Positions 1 to 8,739 of a stretch of DNA of 64,000 nucleotides are shown one piece after another. Made by a program: the position numbers and the translations under genes. Source of the DNA: JBNKFV01 sp050290265 (lineage in GTDB: Bacteria; Pseudomonadota; Gammaproteobacteria; Pseudomonadales; Cellvibrionaceae); NCBI GenBank assembly GCA_050290265.1, contig JBNKHI010000014.1, positions 7,139 through 71,138 on the forward strand. Reading direction: 5' to 3'. Under the pieces are notes generated by a model, which did no database searches, was not told the DNA's origin, and saw only the letters and a list, made by a program, of their open reading frames with translations. Position 1 is the stretch's first letter, and each line of letters begins with the position of its first letter.

Positions 1-1
1 T

Positions 2-733
2 GTCATTAAATTTCTGGTGGGTGATAGCAGCAATTATTCGTCTATTTCCAACTGTCTAAAAATGGCCCGTGAAAATATGCGTACCACTCGTGATGTCATC
101 CCTGCAGAAAGCTGGGAACAAATCAACGAGCTGAACATGTACGTCAATGACAATATGCAACAGGGAATTAATCGCAGCAAACGCTTTGAATTTCTCGATG
201 GCATTATCAAAGGCTGCCAGCAAATTCAGGGACTAATTCGCGGCACCATGCCTCACGATCACGCCTGGGACTTTATGACCTTAGGTCGCAATCTGGAACG
301 TGCAGACATGACAACACGCTTACTGGATGCAGGGGTTCGAGCGTTACTCCAAACCGAAGAAGACGGCTCTGCCATTAACAGTCGCCCGCTGATATGGGGC
401 AATGTACTGCGTTCGCTTAGCGCAGAACAAAGTTATCACCGCTCTGTGCGCTCTTCTGCCAAAGGTGGATTAGTTGCTGAATACATTCTAGAGGACACAG
501 CCTTTCCACGTGCCATCGCGCACTGCTTAATTGCGCTGTCAAAAGCGGTTAATAACCTACCGCGCAATGAATCGGTTGCAGCCCACATGACCAAAATGCA
601 GCAAAAGCTCTTTAAGAATGTTGATTATTCCGAGCTTGGCGAGCCAATGAAACAATTCTTAAATGATCTTCAATTAGATTTAGCGGCTATTCATTTTGCG
701 ATAGCTGAAAACTGGTTTACGACGGCGGAATAG
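2..733 (+). CDS. alpha-E domain (DUF403) protein, 3' part
   Basis: The reading frame is open from the first bases of the window and enters a segment (FLVGDSSNYSSI) that matches the middle of alpha-E proteins, so the true start lies upstream; the GTG at 17 is not a convincing start. The visible 243 residues are helical, with the charged motifs typical of DUF403 (ARENMRTTRDVI, LGRNLERADMTTRLLD). Alpha-E proteins are predicted helical partners of circularly permuted ATP-grasp enzymes in amidoligase clusters; their biochemical role is not settled. The next gene starts 23 bases downstream on the same strand and encodes the transglutaminase partner usually found with alpha-E, which supports an operon whose ATP-grasp member would lie before the window. 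Confidence 0.88.
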   Translation, partial: VIKFLVGDSSNYSSISNCLKMARENMRTTRDVIPAESWEQINELNMYVNDNMQQGINRSKRFEFLDGIIKGCQQIQGLIRGTMPHDHAWDFMTLGRNLERADMTTRLLDAGVRALLQTEEDGSAINSRPLIWGNVLRSLSAEQSYHRSVRSSAKGGLVAEYILEDTAFPRAIAHCLIALSKAVNNLPRNESVAAHMTKMQQKLFKNVDYSELGEPMKQFLNDLQLDLAAIHFAIAENWFTTAE

Positions 734-756
734 TCCGCAAGTGCACAAGGCTTTTT

Positions 757-3700
757 ATGACAATTCGCGTTGCTATTAATCACAACACCTATTACAAATT
801 TGACCGTCCGGTGAATTTATCACCACACACTGTGCGACTGCGCCCAGCGCCACATTCACGGACGCCAATTCACAGTTACAGCTTTAAAGTTACACCGGAA
901 AATCATTTCATCAACTGGCAACAGGACGCTTTCGGTAACTATTTGGCTCGTCTGGTTTTCCCAGAAAAAACGACAGAATTCTCGGTCTGCGTTGAAGTCC
1001 TTGCAGACATGACGGTTATCAACCCATTCGACTTTTTTGTCGAAGACTACGCACAAGAATATCCGTTTAAATACACGGCGCAGCTTAAAAAAGAGCTCGC
1101 GCCCTATTTGGAAAAAGAAAACCACGGCAAATTATTCAAAGCTTACCTGAAGTCGGTTAACAAAAAAAAACAACCTGTTAATGACTTCTTGGTAGAACTC
1201 AATCAATCGGTACAACAGAAAGTGGACTATTTAGTTCGCTTGGAGCCGGGCGTACAAACACCTGAAGAGACACTCGTCAAAAGTAGCGGCTCTTGTCGTG
1301 ATTCGGCATGGCTATTGGTACAACTGTTACGCCATTTGGGTTTGGCTGCCCGCTTTGCCTCTGGCTATCTGGTCCAGCTGACTGCCGATCAAAAGGCGCT
1401 GGACGGGCCGTCGGGTACAGAGAAAGACTTCACCGATCTCCACGCATGGTGCGAAGTTTTTCTACCCGGCGCCGGCTGGGTGGGACTTGATCCAACATCA
1501 GGATTATTTGCGAGTGAAGGTCACATTCCACTGGCCTGTACTCCTCACCCCGTTTCTGCTGCACCCATTGCCGGCTTTACCGACAAATGCGAAGTTGAGT
1601 TTGACTTTAGCAACGAAGTCACCCGAGTTCATGAAGACCCTCGAGTCACCAAACCCTACAGTGATGACCAGTGGCAAACAGTGTTAGCACTTGGGGCCGC
1701 CGTCGACAAAGAGCTGGAAGAACATGACGTTCGCCTGACCATGGGTGGTGAGCCAACATTCGTCTCTATCGATGATATGGAGTCAGAACAGTGGAACACC
1801 GGTGCGCTGGGTGAAGATAAACTCAGTCTGGCAAAAACACTGTTATTAAAATTACGGGATCATTTTGCGCCAAAGGGCCTCCTGCACTACGGGCAGGGAA
1901 AATGGTATCCCGGTGAAGAAATTCCACGCTGGGCGCTCGGCTTATTCTGGCGTAAAGATGGTGAGCCACTCTGGGAAAACCCCGAGCTGCTGGCACGGGT
2001 TGATAAAGATTATGGCCTGACCCACAAAGATGCCGCCAAATTTGGGCGCTGCCTTGCCAAGCTGATTGGTTTGGATAAAGACTTTTGCCAACCCGCCTAC
2101 GAAGACGGTATGGCCGCGTTAATGCAGGCGGAAAATCAACCACTCAACCTGGATTTATTATCGCAAAAGGTGAAAGGCGATATGGGACGCAGGCGCTTAG
2201 CCAAACTGCTAGAGCGTGGCGTCGACAAACCCTCCGGTTTTGTCTTACCCATCAAGCGTGAGTTCGGCCAAGGCCACTGGAACAGTAGCTTGTGGCCAAT
2301 GCGCCGCGAGCGCATCACTCTGATACCGGGTGACTCGCCAATGGGGCTTCGCCTTCCCCTGAACGACCTCCCTTGGGTTTCCGATAAAACACAGCTGCAA
2401 AAGCCTGAACGCGACCCCTTTGAGCCCCGTGAACCACTGCATAAGCGCAGTGAATTTACGTTCTCAGATAGCAACAGCGCGCCAAATACCAACCCAGCGG
2501 TGGCACAAAAGCAATCGGCTCAGGTTTTACAGACGGTAGCAGAAACAAGTGCGGAAAATACCAGCCAAGGTGATGACGCTCAATGGCTTCAAATTGTGCG
2601 TACAGCGCTGTGTATAGAAACACGTGAAGGCCGCATGCATATATTTATGCCGCCACTGGAGTACCTTGAAGATTATGTCGAGCTCATAGCCGCCATCGAA
2701 GAAAATGCTGCAGCGTTAAATATGCCAGTAATCATTGAGGGCTATGAACCACCGCGCGACTACCGCATGCAAAAATTGCTGGTAACACCAGACCCTGGCG
2801 TTATCGAGGTCAATGTCCACCCGGTAAACAACTGGCAAGACATGGTCGACAACACCACCGCACTCTATGAGCAAGCTCGCCTGTCCCGTCTGTCTACCGA
2901 GAAGTTTATGCTTGATGGCCGACATACTGGGACCGGTGGCGGCAACCACATCACCCTGGGCGGAGCCACGCCAGAAGACAGTCCGCTACTGCGACGTCCC
3001 GATGTATTGCGAAGTTTTATTACCTTCTGGCAACACCACCCAAGTTTGTCTTACATGTTCTCAGGGATGTTTATCGGCCCAACATCGCAAGCGCCACGTG
3101 TGGATGAAGGTCGCGATGAAATTCTCTATGAATTAGAAACAGCCTTCAGTGAGATGGAGAAATACGAGCACCCCCCACATTGGCTGGTGGATAGACTGCT
3201 ACGTAATTTGCTGATTGATATTACCGGGAATACGCACCGCTCTGAATTCTGCATCGACAAACTCTATTCACCGGGTTCAGCCAGTGGTCGCTTAGGGATT
3301 TTGGAATTCCGCGGCTTTGAAATGCCACCCCATCACCAGATGGCGCTAGTACAGGCATTGTTAATTCGCAGCCTGCTGATGCGTTTCTGGAAAGAGCCTT
3401 ATACCAAGCCACTGGTTCGCTGGGGCACGTCTCTGCACGACAAATTTATGCTGCCACATTTTATTTGGCGCGATATGCAAGATGTGGTTAACGACTTGCA
3501 GGAACACGGTTATCCGTTTCAATTGGAATGGTTGGCACCGTTTGAAGAATTTCGCTTCCCGCATTATGGACGTACTAAGATTGATGACATTGAACTGGAG
3601 TTACGCTGGGCAATTGAGCCTTGGCATGTGCTTGGCGAAGAGTCCAGCAGCTTTGGTACTGCGCGCTATGTGGACTCCTCGGTTGAGCGCCTGCAATTGC

Positions 3701-4170
3701 GTGCTACCGGCCTAACCGATAGCCGCTATGTGCTGGCCTGTAATGGTCGTAGAGTCCCCATGCATAATACTGGTCGTCACGGTGAATATGTGGGTGGCGT
3801 GCGTTACCGAGCTTGGCAGCCGCCTTCCGGCCTGCACCCAACTATTGGCGTGCACGCTCCGTTAACATTTGACTTGATAGACACGTGGACAGGGCGTTCT
3901 ATTGGAGGCTGCAGTTACCACGTGTCTCATGCCGGTGGCCGCAGTTACGAAACATTCCCTGTTAATTCCTTTGAGGCTGAATCACGCCGTATTAATCGTT
4001 TCGATAACATCAGTCACACTCAGGGCCCCTTCACCCCCCGCCCTGAAACAGATGCCTTAAGAGAGTTTTTTCCTAATCACGAGGCCCCAAGACCCATGGA
4101 GCCACCACCAGAAGAATCCCCTGGAGAATACCCATACACCCTGGATTTACGCAGGCCAATAAAGCTTTAA
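757..4170 (+). CDS. Transglutaminase-like / DUF2126 fusion protein
   Basis: This 1137-residue cytoplasmic protein has a bacterial transglutaminase N-terminal beta region (about 1-85), a papain-like transglutaminase core (about 150-260) with the triad visible as Cys180 (SGSCRDSAW), His229 (DLHAW) and Asp245 (LDPTSG), and a very long DUF2126 region (about 320-1135) beginning near RLTMGGEPTFVSIDD. Such fusions occur with alpha-E and ATP-grasp proteins and are predicted to act on amide-linked peptides; the substrate is unknown. The preceding gene is the alpha-E partner. Length and domain order are normal for the family. No strong ribosome binding site is seen before the ATG. A perfect 15-bp hairpin follows the gene. 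Confidence 0.9.
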   Translation: MTIRVAINHNTYYKFDRPVNLSPHTVRLRPAPHSRTPIHSYSFKVTPENHFINWQQDAFGNYLARLVFPEKTTEFSVCVEVLADMTVINPFDFFVEDYAQEYPFKYTAQLKKELAPYLEKENHGKLFKAYLKSVNKKKQPVNDFLVELNQSVQQKVDYLVRLEPGVQTPEETLVKSSGSCRDSAWLLVQLLRHLGLAARFASGYLVQLTADQKALDGPSGTEKDFTDLHAWCEVFLPGAGWVGLDPTSGLFASEGHIPLACTPHPVSAAPIAGFTDKCEVEFDFSNEVTRVHEDPRVTKPYSDDQWQTVLALGAAVDKELEEHDVRLTMGGEPTFVSIDDMESEQWNTGALGEDKLSLAKTLLLKLRDHFAPKGLLHYGQGKWYPGEEIPRWALGLFWRKDGEPLWENPELLARVDKDYGLTHKDAAKFGRCLAKLIGLDKDFCQPAYEDGMAALMQAENQPLNLDLLSQKVKGDMGRRRLAKLLERGVDKPSGFVLPIKREFGQGHWNSSLWPMRRERITLIPGDSPMGLRLPLNDLPWVSDKTQLQKPERDPFEPREPLHKRSEFTFSDSNSAPNTNPAVAQKQSAQVLQTVAETSAENTSQGDDAQWLQIVRTALCIETREGRMHIFMPPLEYLEDYVELIAAIEENAAALNMPVIIEGYEPPRDYRMQKLLVTPDPGVIEVNVHPVNNWQDMVDNTTALYEQARLSRLSTEKFMLDGRHTGTGGGNHITLGGATPEDSPLLRRPDVLRSFITFWQHHPSLSYMFSGMFIGPTSQAPRVDEGRDEILYELETAFSEMEKYEHPPHWLVDRLLRNLLIDITGNTHRSEFCIDKLYSPGSASGRLGILEFRGFEMPPHHQMALVQALLIRSLLMRFWKEPYTKPLVRWGTSLHDKFMLPHFIWRDMQDVVNDLQEHGYPFQLEWLAPFEEFRFPHYGRTKIDDIELELRWAIEPWHVLGEESSSFGTARYVDSSVERLQLRATGLTDSRYVLACNGRRVPMHNTGRHGEYVGGVRYRAWQPPSGLHPTIGVHAPLTFDLIDTWTGRSIGGCSYHVSHAGGRSYETFPVNSFEAESRRINRFDNISHTQGPFTPRPETDALREFFPNHEAPRPMEPPPEESPGEYPYTLDLRRPIKL

Positions 4171-4204
4171 CCCGTAAATAACCGATGTGGTGCATAAATT
4201 GCCC

Positions 4205-4241
4205 GACCCACCATAGCCCAAGGAAGGGGCTATGGTGGGTC
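4205..4241 (+). terminator. Strong hairpin after the transglutaminase gene
   Basis: A perfect 15-bp inverted repeat (4205-4219 with 4227-4241, 7-base loop) starts 35 bases after the stop codon. It is GC-rich but has no T-run after it, so it may be a 3'-end stabilising or Rho-assisted structure rather than a classical intrinsic terminator. Confidence 0.5.
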
Positions 4242-4334
4242 AGCATTGATTAACAACACCTGCCCTGTAAACACGGCATACTAAATTTCCACCAGGCTTA
4301 ACCATCCAATAATGCAAAATAACAGGAGTTAAAC

Positions 4335-4835
4335 GTGAACCTGAAACCGCTACTAGCACTAGCTTGTATCACTGGCATACTTTGCAGCCACCCTTCGTTA
4401 GCGCAAGAGCCCGTACTAGGCGTTAAAAACCCAGAAAGCCTGTTTACCGATACAGATCCCAAGCTACATAAAAACAAACAAGCCACCCTGCATATTATGC
4501 GAGAGCTTCTACAATGCAATCAGTGGGACAGAGCCAACGAGTGGATTACCGACCGCTACATACAACACAACCCCCTCGCAGCATCCGGGTTGGATGGTGT
4601 TATCTATTTCTTTAAAAAAGTCCTCAAGGTTAAAGAGCAGAAAGAATGCGGAGAACTGACGACAGAAGTGGTCGCGGTTATTGCAGAGGACGACTATGTC
4701 ACCGTGTTAATGCCCATCACATTGCCGCACCCATCAGACAAAGAAAAAACCTATACGACTACCTGGTTTGACACCTGGCGCTTTGTAGACGGCAAGGCTG
4801 ATGAGCACTGGGATCCTGCCAAACTGGAAAACTAG
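4335..4835 (+). CDS. Exported SnoaL/NTF2-like protein
   Basis: This 166-residue protein has a clear signal peptide (residues 1 to about 23, ending SLA). The mature part has the pattern of SnoaL-like NTF2-fold proteins: helices around LLQCNQWDRANEWITDRYIQ, an HNP motif, then strands ending in a WRFVDGKADEHWD segment. This fold binds small ligands or forms isomerase-like pockets; the actual function cannot be read. The start is GTG, supported by AGGAG at 4324-4328. It appears to be a single-gene unit between the transglutaminase operon and the HPr-rel-A locus. Confidence 0.75.
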   Translation: MNLKPLLALACITGILCSHPSLAQEPVLGVKNPESLFTDTDPKLHKNKQATLHIMRELLQCNQWDRANEWITDRYIQHNPLAASGLDGVIYFFKKVLKVKEQKECGELTTEVVAVIAEDDYVTVLMPITLPHPSDKEKTYTTTWFDTWRFVDGKADEHWDPAKLEN

Positions 4836-5148
4836 CCTTCATATTGAAAATGACCCTATACTAGCTAGAGGCGAGTCAAACATCAGTTTTATTGACTCAA
4901 TAACCACTGTTCGGACGTTGCAGCTCCTGACAAAGTAGACCGGTGGTAACTCTAGTTGGGTGACGGACAGAGATTCAAGTTCAAAGAAGTGTCGAATTGA
5001 TTTACAATTGGCACCCGAATCACTCCAGAAGATTCTAGAAAGCACTTAACTATCAACAAGTTAGGCTTCGGGAACGTTTTTTGCTTAACTTTAGATATTA
5101 CAAAAACTTATGTAAAAGATTAACTACCCTTATTGATCAGGAGCCATC
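4836..5148. other. Intergenic region, promoter not resolved
   Basis: These 313 bases between two plus-strand genes hold no convincing gene. The last bases carry AGGAG at 5139-5143, five bases before the next ATG. I see no clear sigma-70 hexamer pair or terminator after the SnoaL-like gene. Confidence 0.5.
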
Positions 5149-5697
5149 ATGTCAGGTAACAGCGAACTGCCGAACGATAACCAGCAAGCACAAGACACAG
5201 GCGTGTCACAGGGGCGACGCAATCTTATTTTGGCATCTGCGGCCGTTCCACTTGTGGCGACCCTGCACTCCGGTGCTGCAATGGCAGCCTCCAGTGCACT
5301 GCAATGCCTGGGTGGTGATTTTTCTAACAAGAAATTTCTGGAAAATGGTAACAGCATCAACGGCGACACCGCTGTTAGGGTTGAAGTACCCTATTTCAAG
5401 AGAACCGGAAATAATAATGCGTCAGGATACGAGGGATACCCCCAAAATATTTATTACATAGAGGGTGGTTTTTATAATAACGGTGGAGACGCTTTCAACT
5501 GCGATTTAAATAAACTAAGAGCTTCGAACTCTCCTTACAAGGAAGAAGTCGCTTATGTTCTAGTATTAGTGGATGAAAATGGTCAGCAGCTAGGTCCTTG
5601 GCCAAAATACCAACTCGTTAACGATGGCGGAATAGGAAATGCGATTACTCAATCCTGCTGGACTTCCTTAATGAACAGCGGGTCCACCAGCCTCTAA
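5149..5697 (+). CDS. Tat-like exported small protein, possible HPr-rel-A substrate
   Basis: I do not recognise a named family. The 182-residue product has a polar N-terminus, an Arg pair at 23-24 (GRRNLILAS), a hydrophobic stretch (27-40) and an AMA cleavage-like site near residue 46, which together look like a twin-arginine signal peptide. The mature part is Asn/Gly/Tyr-rich with three cysteines (53, 118, 170) and aromatic segments (YEGYPQNIYYIEGGFYNNGG). AGGAG at 5139-5143 gives strong translation initiation. It is followed by an intrinsic terminator and then, 104 bases later, by the PqqD-like/HprK-like/nucleotidyltransferase genes. I infer from position that it may be the substrate or precursor of that system; nothing in the sequence proves it. 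Confidence 0.7.
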   Translation: MSGNSELPNDNQQAQDTGVSQGRRNLILASAAVPLVATLHSGAAMAASSALQCLGGDFSNKKFLENGNSINGDTAVRVEVPYFKRTGNNNASGYEGYPQNIYYIEGGFYNNGGDAFNCDLNKLRASNSPYKEEVAYVLVLVDENGQQLGPWPKYQLVNDGGIGNAITQSCWTSLMNSGSTSL

Positions 5698-5711
5698 ACT
5701 ACCAAACCGGT

Positions 5712-5739
5712 GAGTGGCGCAATGCCACTCTCTTTTTTA
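5712..5739 (+). terminator. Intrinsic terminator
   Basis: A 7-bp GC-rich stem (GAGTGGC at 5712-5718 with GCCACTC at 5724-5730) with a 5-base loop is followed by a T-rich tail (5731-5739). It sits 14 bases after the stop of the Tat-like protein gene and before the PqqD-like gene. Confidence 0.85.
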
Positions 5740-5800
5740 TGTTCTAATCCCACCAGCTAGTCACTCAATTTACAAGAACTTATGTCGTAGTGGATAGACC

Positions 5801-6103
5801 ATGCCCCTAAAATCAATAAAAGATCATGACTGGCAATTGATTAGTCCGCAGTCTCTGCTAATGGAGGAGTTCGGTGACAATACTCTTTGCTACAACAAAC
5901 ACTCCGCAGAAACACACCTACTAAACGCATTTCCGGCAGAACTACTTAAACTAATTATTACCAAACCCGGAACAACTGAAGAATTAGCTAAAAAACTGGC
6001 TGAATCCTTAGGTACGGACTATGACGAAAAGTGGCTGCAGTCCGTTGCGCGTGTACTAAAAGATCTTCAACAAATTCACCTGATAGAAACTTGCGAACCA
6101 TGA
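5801..6103 (+). CDS. PqqD-like peptide chaperone, HPr-rel-A system
   Basis: This 100-residue protein resembles the PqqD fold: an N-terminal strand pair (LISPQSLLMEEFGDNTLCYNK), a turn into the helical part (HSAETHLLNAFPAELLKLI) and a C-terminal helix set (WLQSVARVLKDLQQIHLIE). PqqD proteins present peptides to modifying enzymes. The following gene is an HprK-related kinase whose ATG overlaps this stop codon (ATGA), so the two are translationally coupled. This pairing is the hallmark of the HPr-rel-A system, in which this protein family and the kinase co-occur. No conventional RiPP radical SAM enzyme is seen nearby. Confidence 0.8.
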   Translation: MPLKSIKDHDWQLISPQSLLMEEFGDNTLCYNKHSAETHLLNAFPAELLKLIITKPGTTEELAKKLAESLGTDYDEKWLQSVARVLKDLQQIHLIETCEP

Positions 6104-7017
6104 AAATTGCTGACATTTCTGTTGCAGAACTGCGACAGCGCGCCAAGAATCAAGGTATACGCTACCGCACCGGTCCCTTTACCGCTTGCCTAAAAACACC
6201 CTTTGCTGACTTGGTTCAATTGGTTCATAAAATGTATGGCAGTGCACCGCTTCTGGGTGATGACGCACTCTGTCAATTTCACATCGATATAAAGAAACCT
6301 TCCGGCTTGCGGCATTGGATAAAACCGCAAGCCATATTCACCATTGACGGCCTACAGCCTTTCGATCCTTTCCCTGCCAATCACGCATTACCGTTATTAG
6401 AGTGGGGGTTAAACTGGTGTATCAGCTCTGCAGCCAATGGTTTTCTGATACTCCACAGCGCAGCCGTAGAAAAGAACGGCAAGGGAATTATTCTTCCCGC
6501 GCTGCCTGGCTCAGGTAAAAGTACACTGTGCGCAGGCCTTATCAATAGAGGCTGGCGTTTGCTCTCAGATGAATTTGGCATTCTCGATCAAACGACCGGG
6601 CAGTTAATACCCATTCCACGCACATTACCGCTAAAAAACCAGTCTATTGAGGTAATCAAGCAATTTGCGCCAAATGCGTTAATAGGGCCGACTTTTCCGA
6701 AAACCCGCAAGGGTGATGTCGCGCACCTGGCGCCGCCACCGGACAGCATATTAAGGCAAGATGAACGCGTACAACCCCGCTTCGTTGTTTTTCCCAAATT
6801 TAACAAAGGCCAAAGCACGCAACTTGCCTCGCAGAAAAAAAGTTTAGCGTTCACGCGCCTGTCGAATAACTCATTCAACTACCAACTGACGATGGAACAG
6901 GGGTTTACGACATTGACCAGGCTGGTTAGAAATACCGACTGCTATGGCCTGACCTTTGGTGATATGGATTCGGCCATAGAGACTTTGGATAACCTGGTTG
7001 CTGAGGCTGAGCAATGA
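6100..7017 (+). CDS. HprK-related kinase A
   Basis: The ATG at 6100 overlaps the stop of the PqqD-like gene by four bases; this start is preferred over an upstream in-frame start that would run through that gene. The 305-residue product has a Walker A loop LPGSGKST (residues 135-142) and the following GWRLLSDEFG (151-160), which matches the HPr kinase/phosphorylase C-terminal kinase fold. It lacks the N-terminal domain of true HprK, as is usual for the HPr-rel-A family. It probably phosphorylates a peptide or small molecule instead of HPr; the substrate is unknown. The stop overlaps the next ATG by four bases. Confidence 0.87.
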   Translation: MKIADISVAELRQRAKNQGIRYRTGPFTACLKTPFADLVQLVHKMYGSAPLLGDDALCQFHIDIKKPSGLRHWIKPQAIFTIDGLQPFDPFPANHALPLLEWGLNWCISSAANGFLILHSAAVEKNGKGIILPALPGSGKSTLCAGLINRGWRLLSDEFGILDQTTGQLIPIPRTLPLKNQSIEVIKQFAPNALIGPTFPKTRKGDVAHLAPPPDSILRQDERVQPRFVVFPKFNKGQSTQLASQKKSLAFTRLSNNSFNYQLTMEQGFTTLTRLVRNTDCYGLTFGDMDSAIETLDNLVAEAEQ

Positions 7018-8090
7018 GTATTTTAGTCGATGTATTAAAAGACCCACATAAACTGGACAACCTGACCGTCAGCCAATGGGATGACCTGTTACGTTTCAGC
7101 CGCTTTGCGAAAATGATGGCCACAGTTCACTCATTTACACAGCGACTTTCCATAACAGAAACGCTGCCGCCTGAAGCGTTGGTATTAATGCAGGGTGCCA
7201 GTGTCCGCATGGCCTATATGCAACAAAAAGCGCGCTTCGAGTTGCAACAAATAGCACAAAGCTTTGCCAACACCGATGCACCCATTATTTTATTAAAAGG
7301 GGCCGCTTATATTCATGCAAACCTTCCCCCTGCTACGGGTCGTTTATTATCCGACGTGGACATCATGGTACCCAAAGCTAACTTGCCAGATATTGAAAGC
7401 CGGTTTCTAGCATCTGGCTGGAAAGGCGATGACAAGCTTTCTCAGTATGACGAACACTACTATCGGAACTGGAGCCATGAGATCCCACCCATAAGACACC
7501 CTTTTCGCGAAGTTGAAATAGATATTCACCACAACATCGCCATGCCGGTAAGCAGGATAAAAGTGGATGCAGGCAAGCTATTCGAAAAGTCTGTCCCCGT
7601 CCCGAATAGTCGCTTTCATATTTTGTGCCCAACCGACATGGTTCTTCACAGCGCGTGCCATTTACTGTTCAATGACGAATTGCGCGGGGGCCTTCGCGAC
7701 ATATGGGATATGAAGCTGTTATGCGAACACTACGCACTCAATCACGAGCCATTCTACGAAGAGCTCATTGCCCGAGCTATCGACCTCGGTTTGCAGATAC
7801 CGTTGTATTATGCCCTTCACACACTAGAGGACATACTTGCGCTGGAGCTACCCGAAAACTGGCAACATAGGTTTGGCAGCCTAGTACCACCCCCTACCAT
7901 TAGCCATACTATGTTGAAACTTATAAAAAACACGTTAGTTCCAGAAGATGTCGAAAATTTAGGCAGTTCGTTGAGCCAGCAACTACTGTACATACGCTCT
8001 CACTGGGTCAGAATGCCACCTTTTATGTTAGCCAAGCATTTGCTTACGAAGTGGTATTATCAGCATACACAGAAGTCAGCAGCTCTGTAG
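7014..8090 (+). CDS. Nucleotidyltransferase family protein (NTP_transf_5 type)
   Basis: This 358-residue protein has the nucleotidyltransferase signature ILLKGAAYI followed by GRLLSDVDIMV, with the metal-binding pair Asp114/Asp116, and a later HHNIAM strand region, as in the NTP_transf_5 group (related to MNT/kanamycin nucleotidyltransferases). The C-terminal half is helical. Its ATG overlaps the kinase stop codon (ATGA), so it is the third translationally coupled gene of the HPr-rel-A cluster. It would transfer a nucleotidyl or related group; the acceptor is unknown. Confidence 0.83.
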   Translation: MSILVDVLKDPHKLDNLTVSQWDDLLRFSRFAKMMATVHSFTQRLSITETLPPEALVLMQGASVRMAYMQQKARFELQQIAQSFANTDAPIILLKGAAYIHANLPPATGRLLSDVDIMVPKANLPDIESRFLASGWKGDDKLSQYDEHYYRNWSHEIPPIRHPFREVEIDIHHNIAMPVSRIKVDAGKLFEKSVPVPNSRFHILCPTDMVLHSACHLLFNDELRGGLRDIWDMKLLCEHYALNHEPFYEELIARAIDLGLQIPLYYALHTLEDILALELPENWQHRFGSLVPPPTISHTMLKLIKNTLVPEDVENLGSSLSQQLLYIRSHWVRMPPFMLAKHLLTKWYYQHTQKSAAL

Positions 8091-8251
8091 AAAGAGCCTA
8101 AACGGTTTAAAATACTTTTTATTAAAAGTCAGATAATCACAGTCCCCCATGAGAAAAACCTTTTCTATCATCCAGTAATTTTGAACTACTTGGAACTTCT
8201 TCGCCTACCTGATAGTCTCAGTTTTTCGAAAAACATTCCCCGGGGGAGATT

Positions 8252-8626
8252 ATGAAACACACAATAAAAGCCACATTATTCAGTTTAGTTTTTAGTACAT
8301 CTGCCGTTTGGGCAGCAGACTGCACCATGCCTGAAACGCCTACCATGCCTGATGGCAGTAAAGCGTCAATGGACGATATGCTGAAGGGTAAGGCTGCTGT
8401 ATCTGCCTTCCAAAAGGAAAATGCCACCTATCTGAATTGCATGAACGAAAAGATAGAAGCAGCCAAAAACGCATTAGAGAATACCGATAAAGAACAGGCT
8501 GCAGCGGCGCTGGAAAAGCAGGCTATGCTGGTAGACCTCTATAACAAAGGCGTAGCGGCAGAAGAAGCACTCGCTGGTGACTTTAATTCAGCGATTCGCG
8601 AGTACAAAAAAGCAAATCCGAAATAA
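8252..8626 (+). CDS. Small exported Ala/Lys-rich protein
   Basis: No family is recognised. The 124-residue product has a clear Sec signal peptide (residues 1-21, ending VWA) and a mature part with two cysteines, TMPETPTMPDGSKASMDDM, and long Ala/Lys/Glu-rich helices that could form a coiled coil. It has a strong ribosome binding site (GGGGGAG at 8242-8248) and is preceded by the perfect palindrome GTTTTTCGAAAAAC at 8221-8234. It lies 161 bases after the nucleotidyltransferase gene and is probably a separate unit; membership of the HPr-rel-A locus is possible but unsupported. Confidence 0.72.
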   Translation: MKHTIKATLFSLVFSTSAVWAADCTMPETPTMPDGSKASMDDMLKGKAAVSAFQKENATYLNCMNEKIEAAKNALENTDKEQAAAALEKQAMLVDLYNKGVAAEEALAGDFNSAIREYKKANPK

Positions 8627-8739
8627 GCACTATCAAAGATTACCACAATCGGCGAGTTCACATCGTTTGTAACTTGAATATTCATCTTACACAGTGAACT
8701 CGTCGAAATAGGAGCCTGTATGCAAACAGCTCTACCTCA

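Noticed and set aside
6031..6102. Longer N-terminus for the HprK-related kinase
   Set aside because: It would run through the end of the PqqD-like gene in another frame; the ATGA-coupled start at 6100 gives the normal family N-terminus.
8221..8234. Operator for the small exported protein gene
   Set aside because: GTTTTTCGAAAAAC is a perfect palindrome but A/T-rich and short; there is no second copy nearby or known regulator match, so it is only mentioned.
8653..8702. Terminator between the small exported protein and hemN
   Set aside because: The 9-bp arms (CGAGTTCAC/GTGAACTCG) are 32 bases apart and no T-run follows on either strand.
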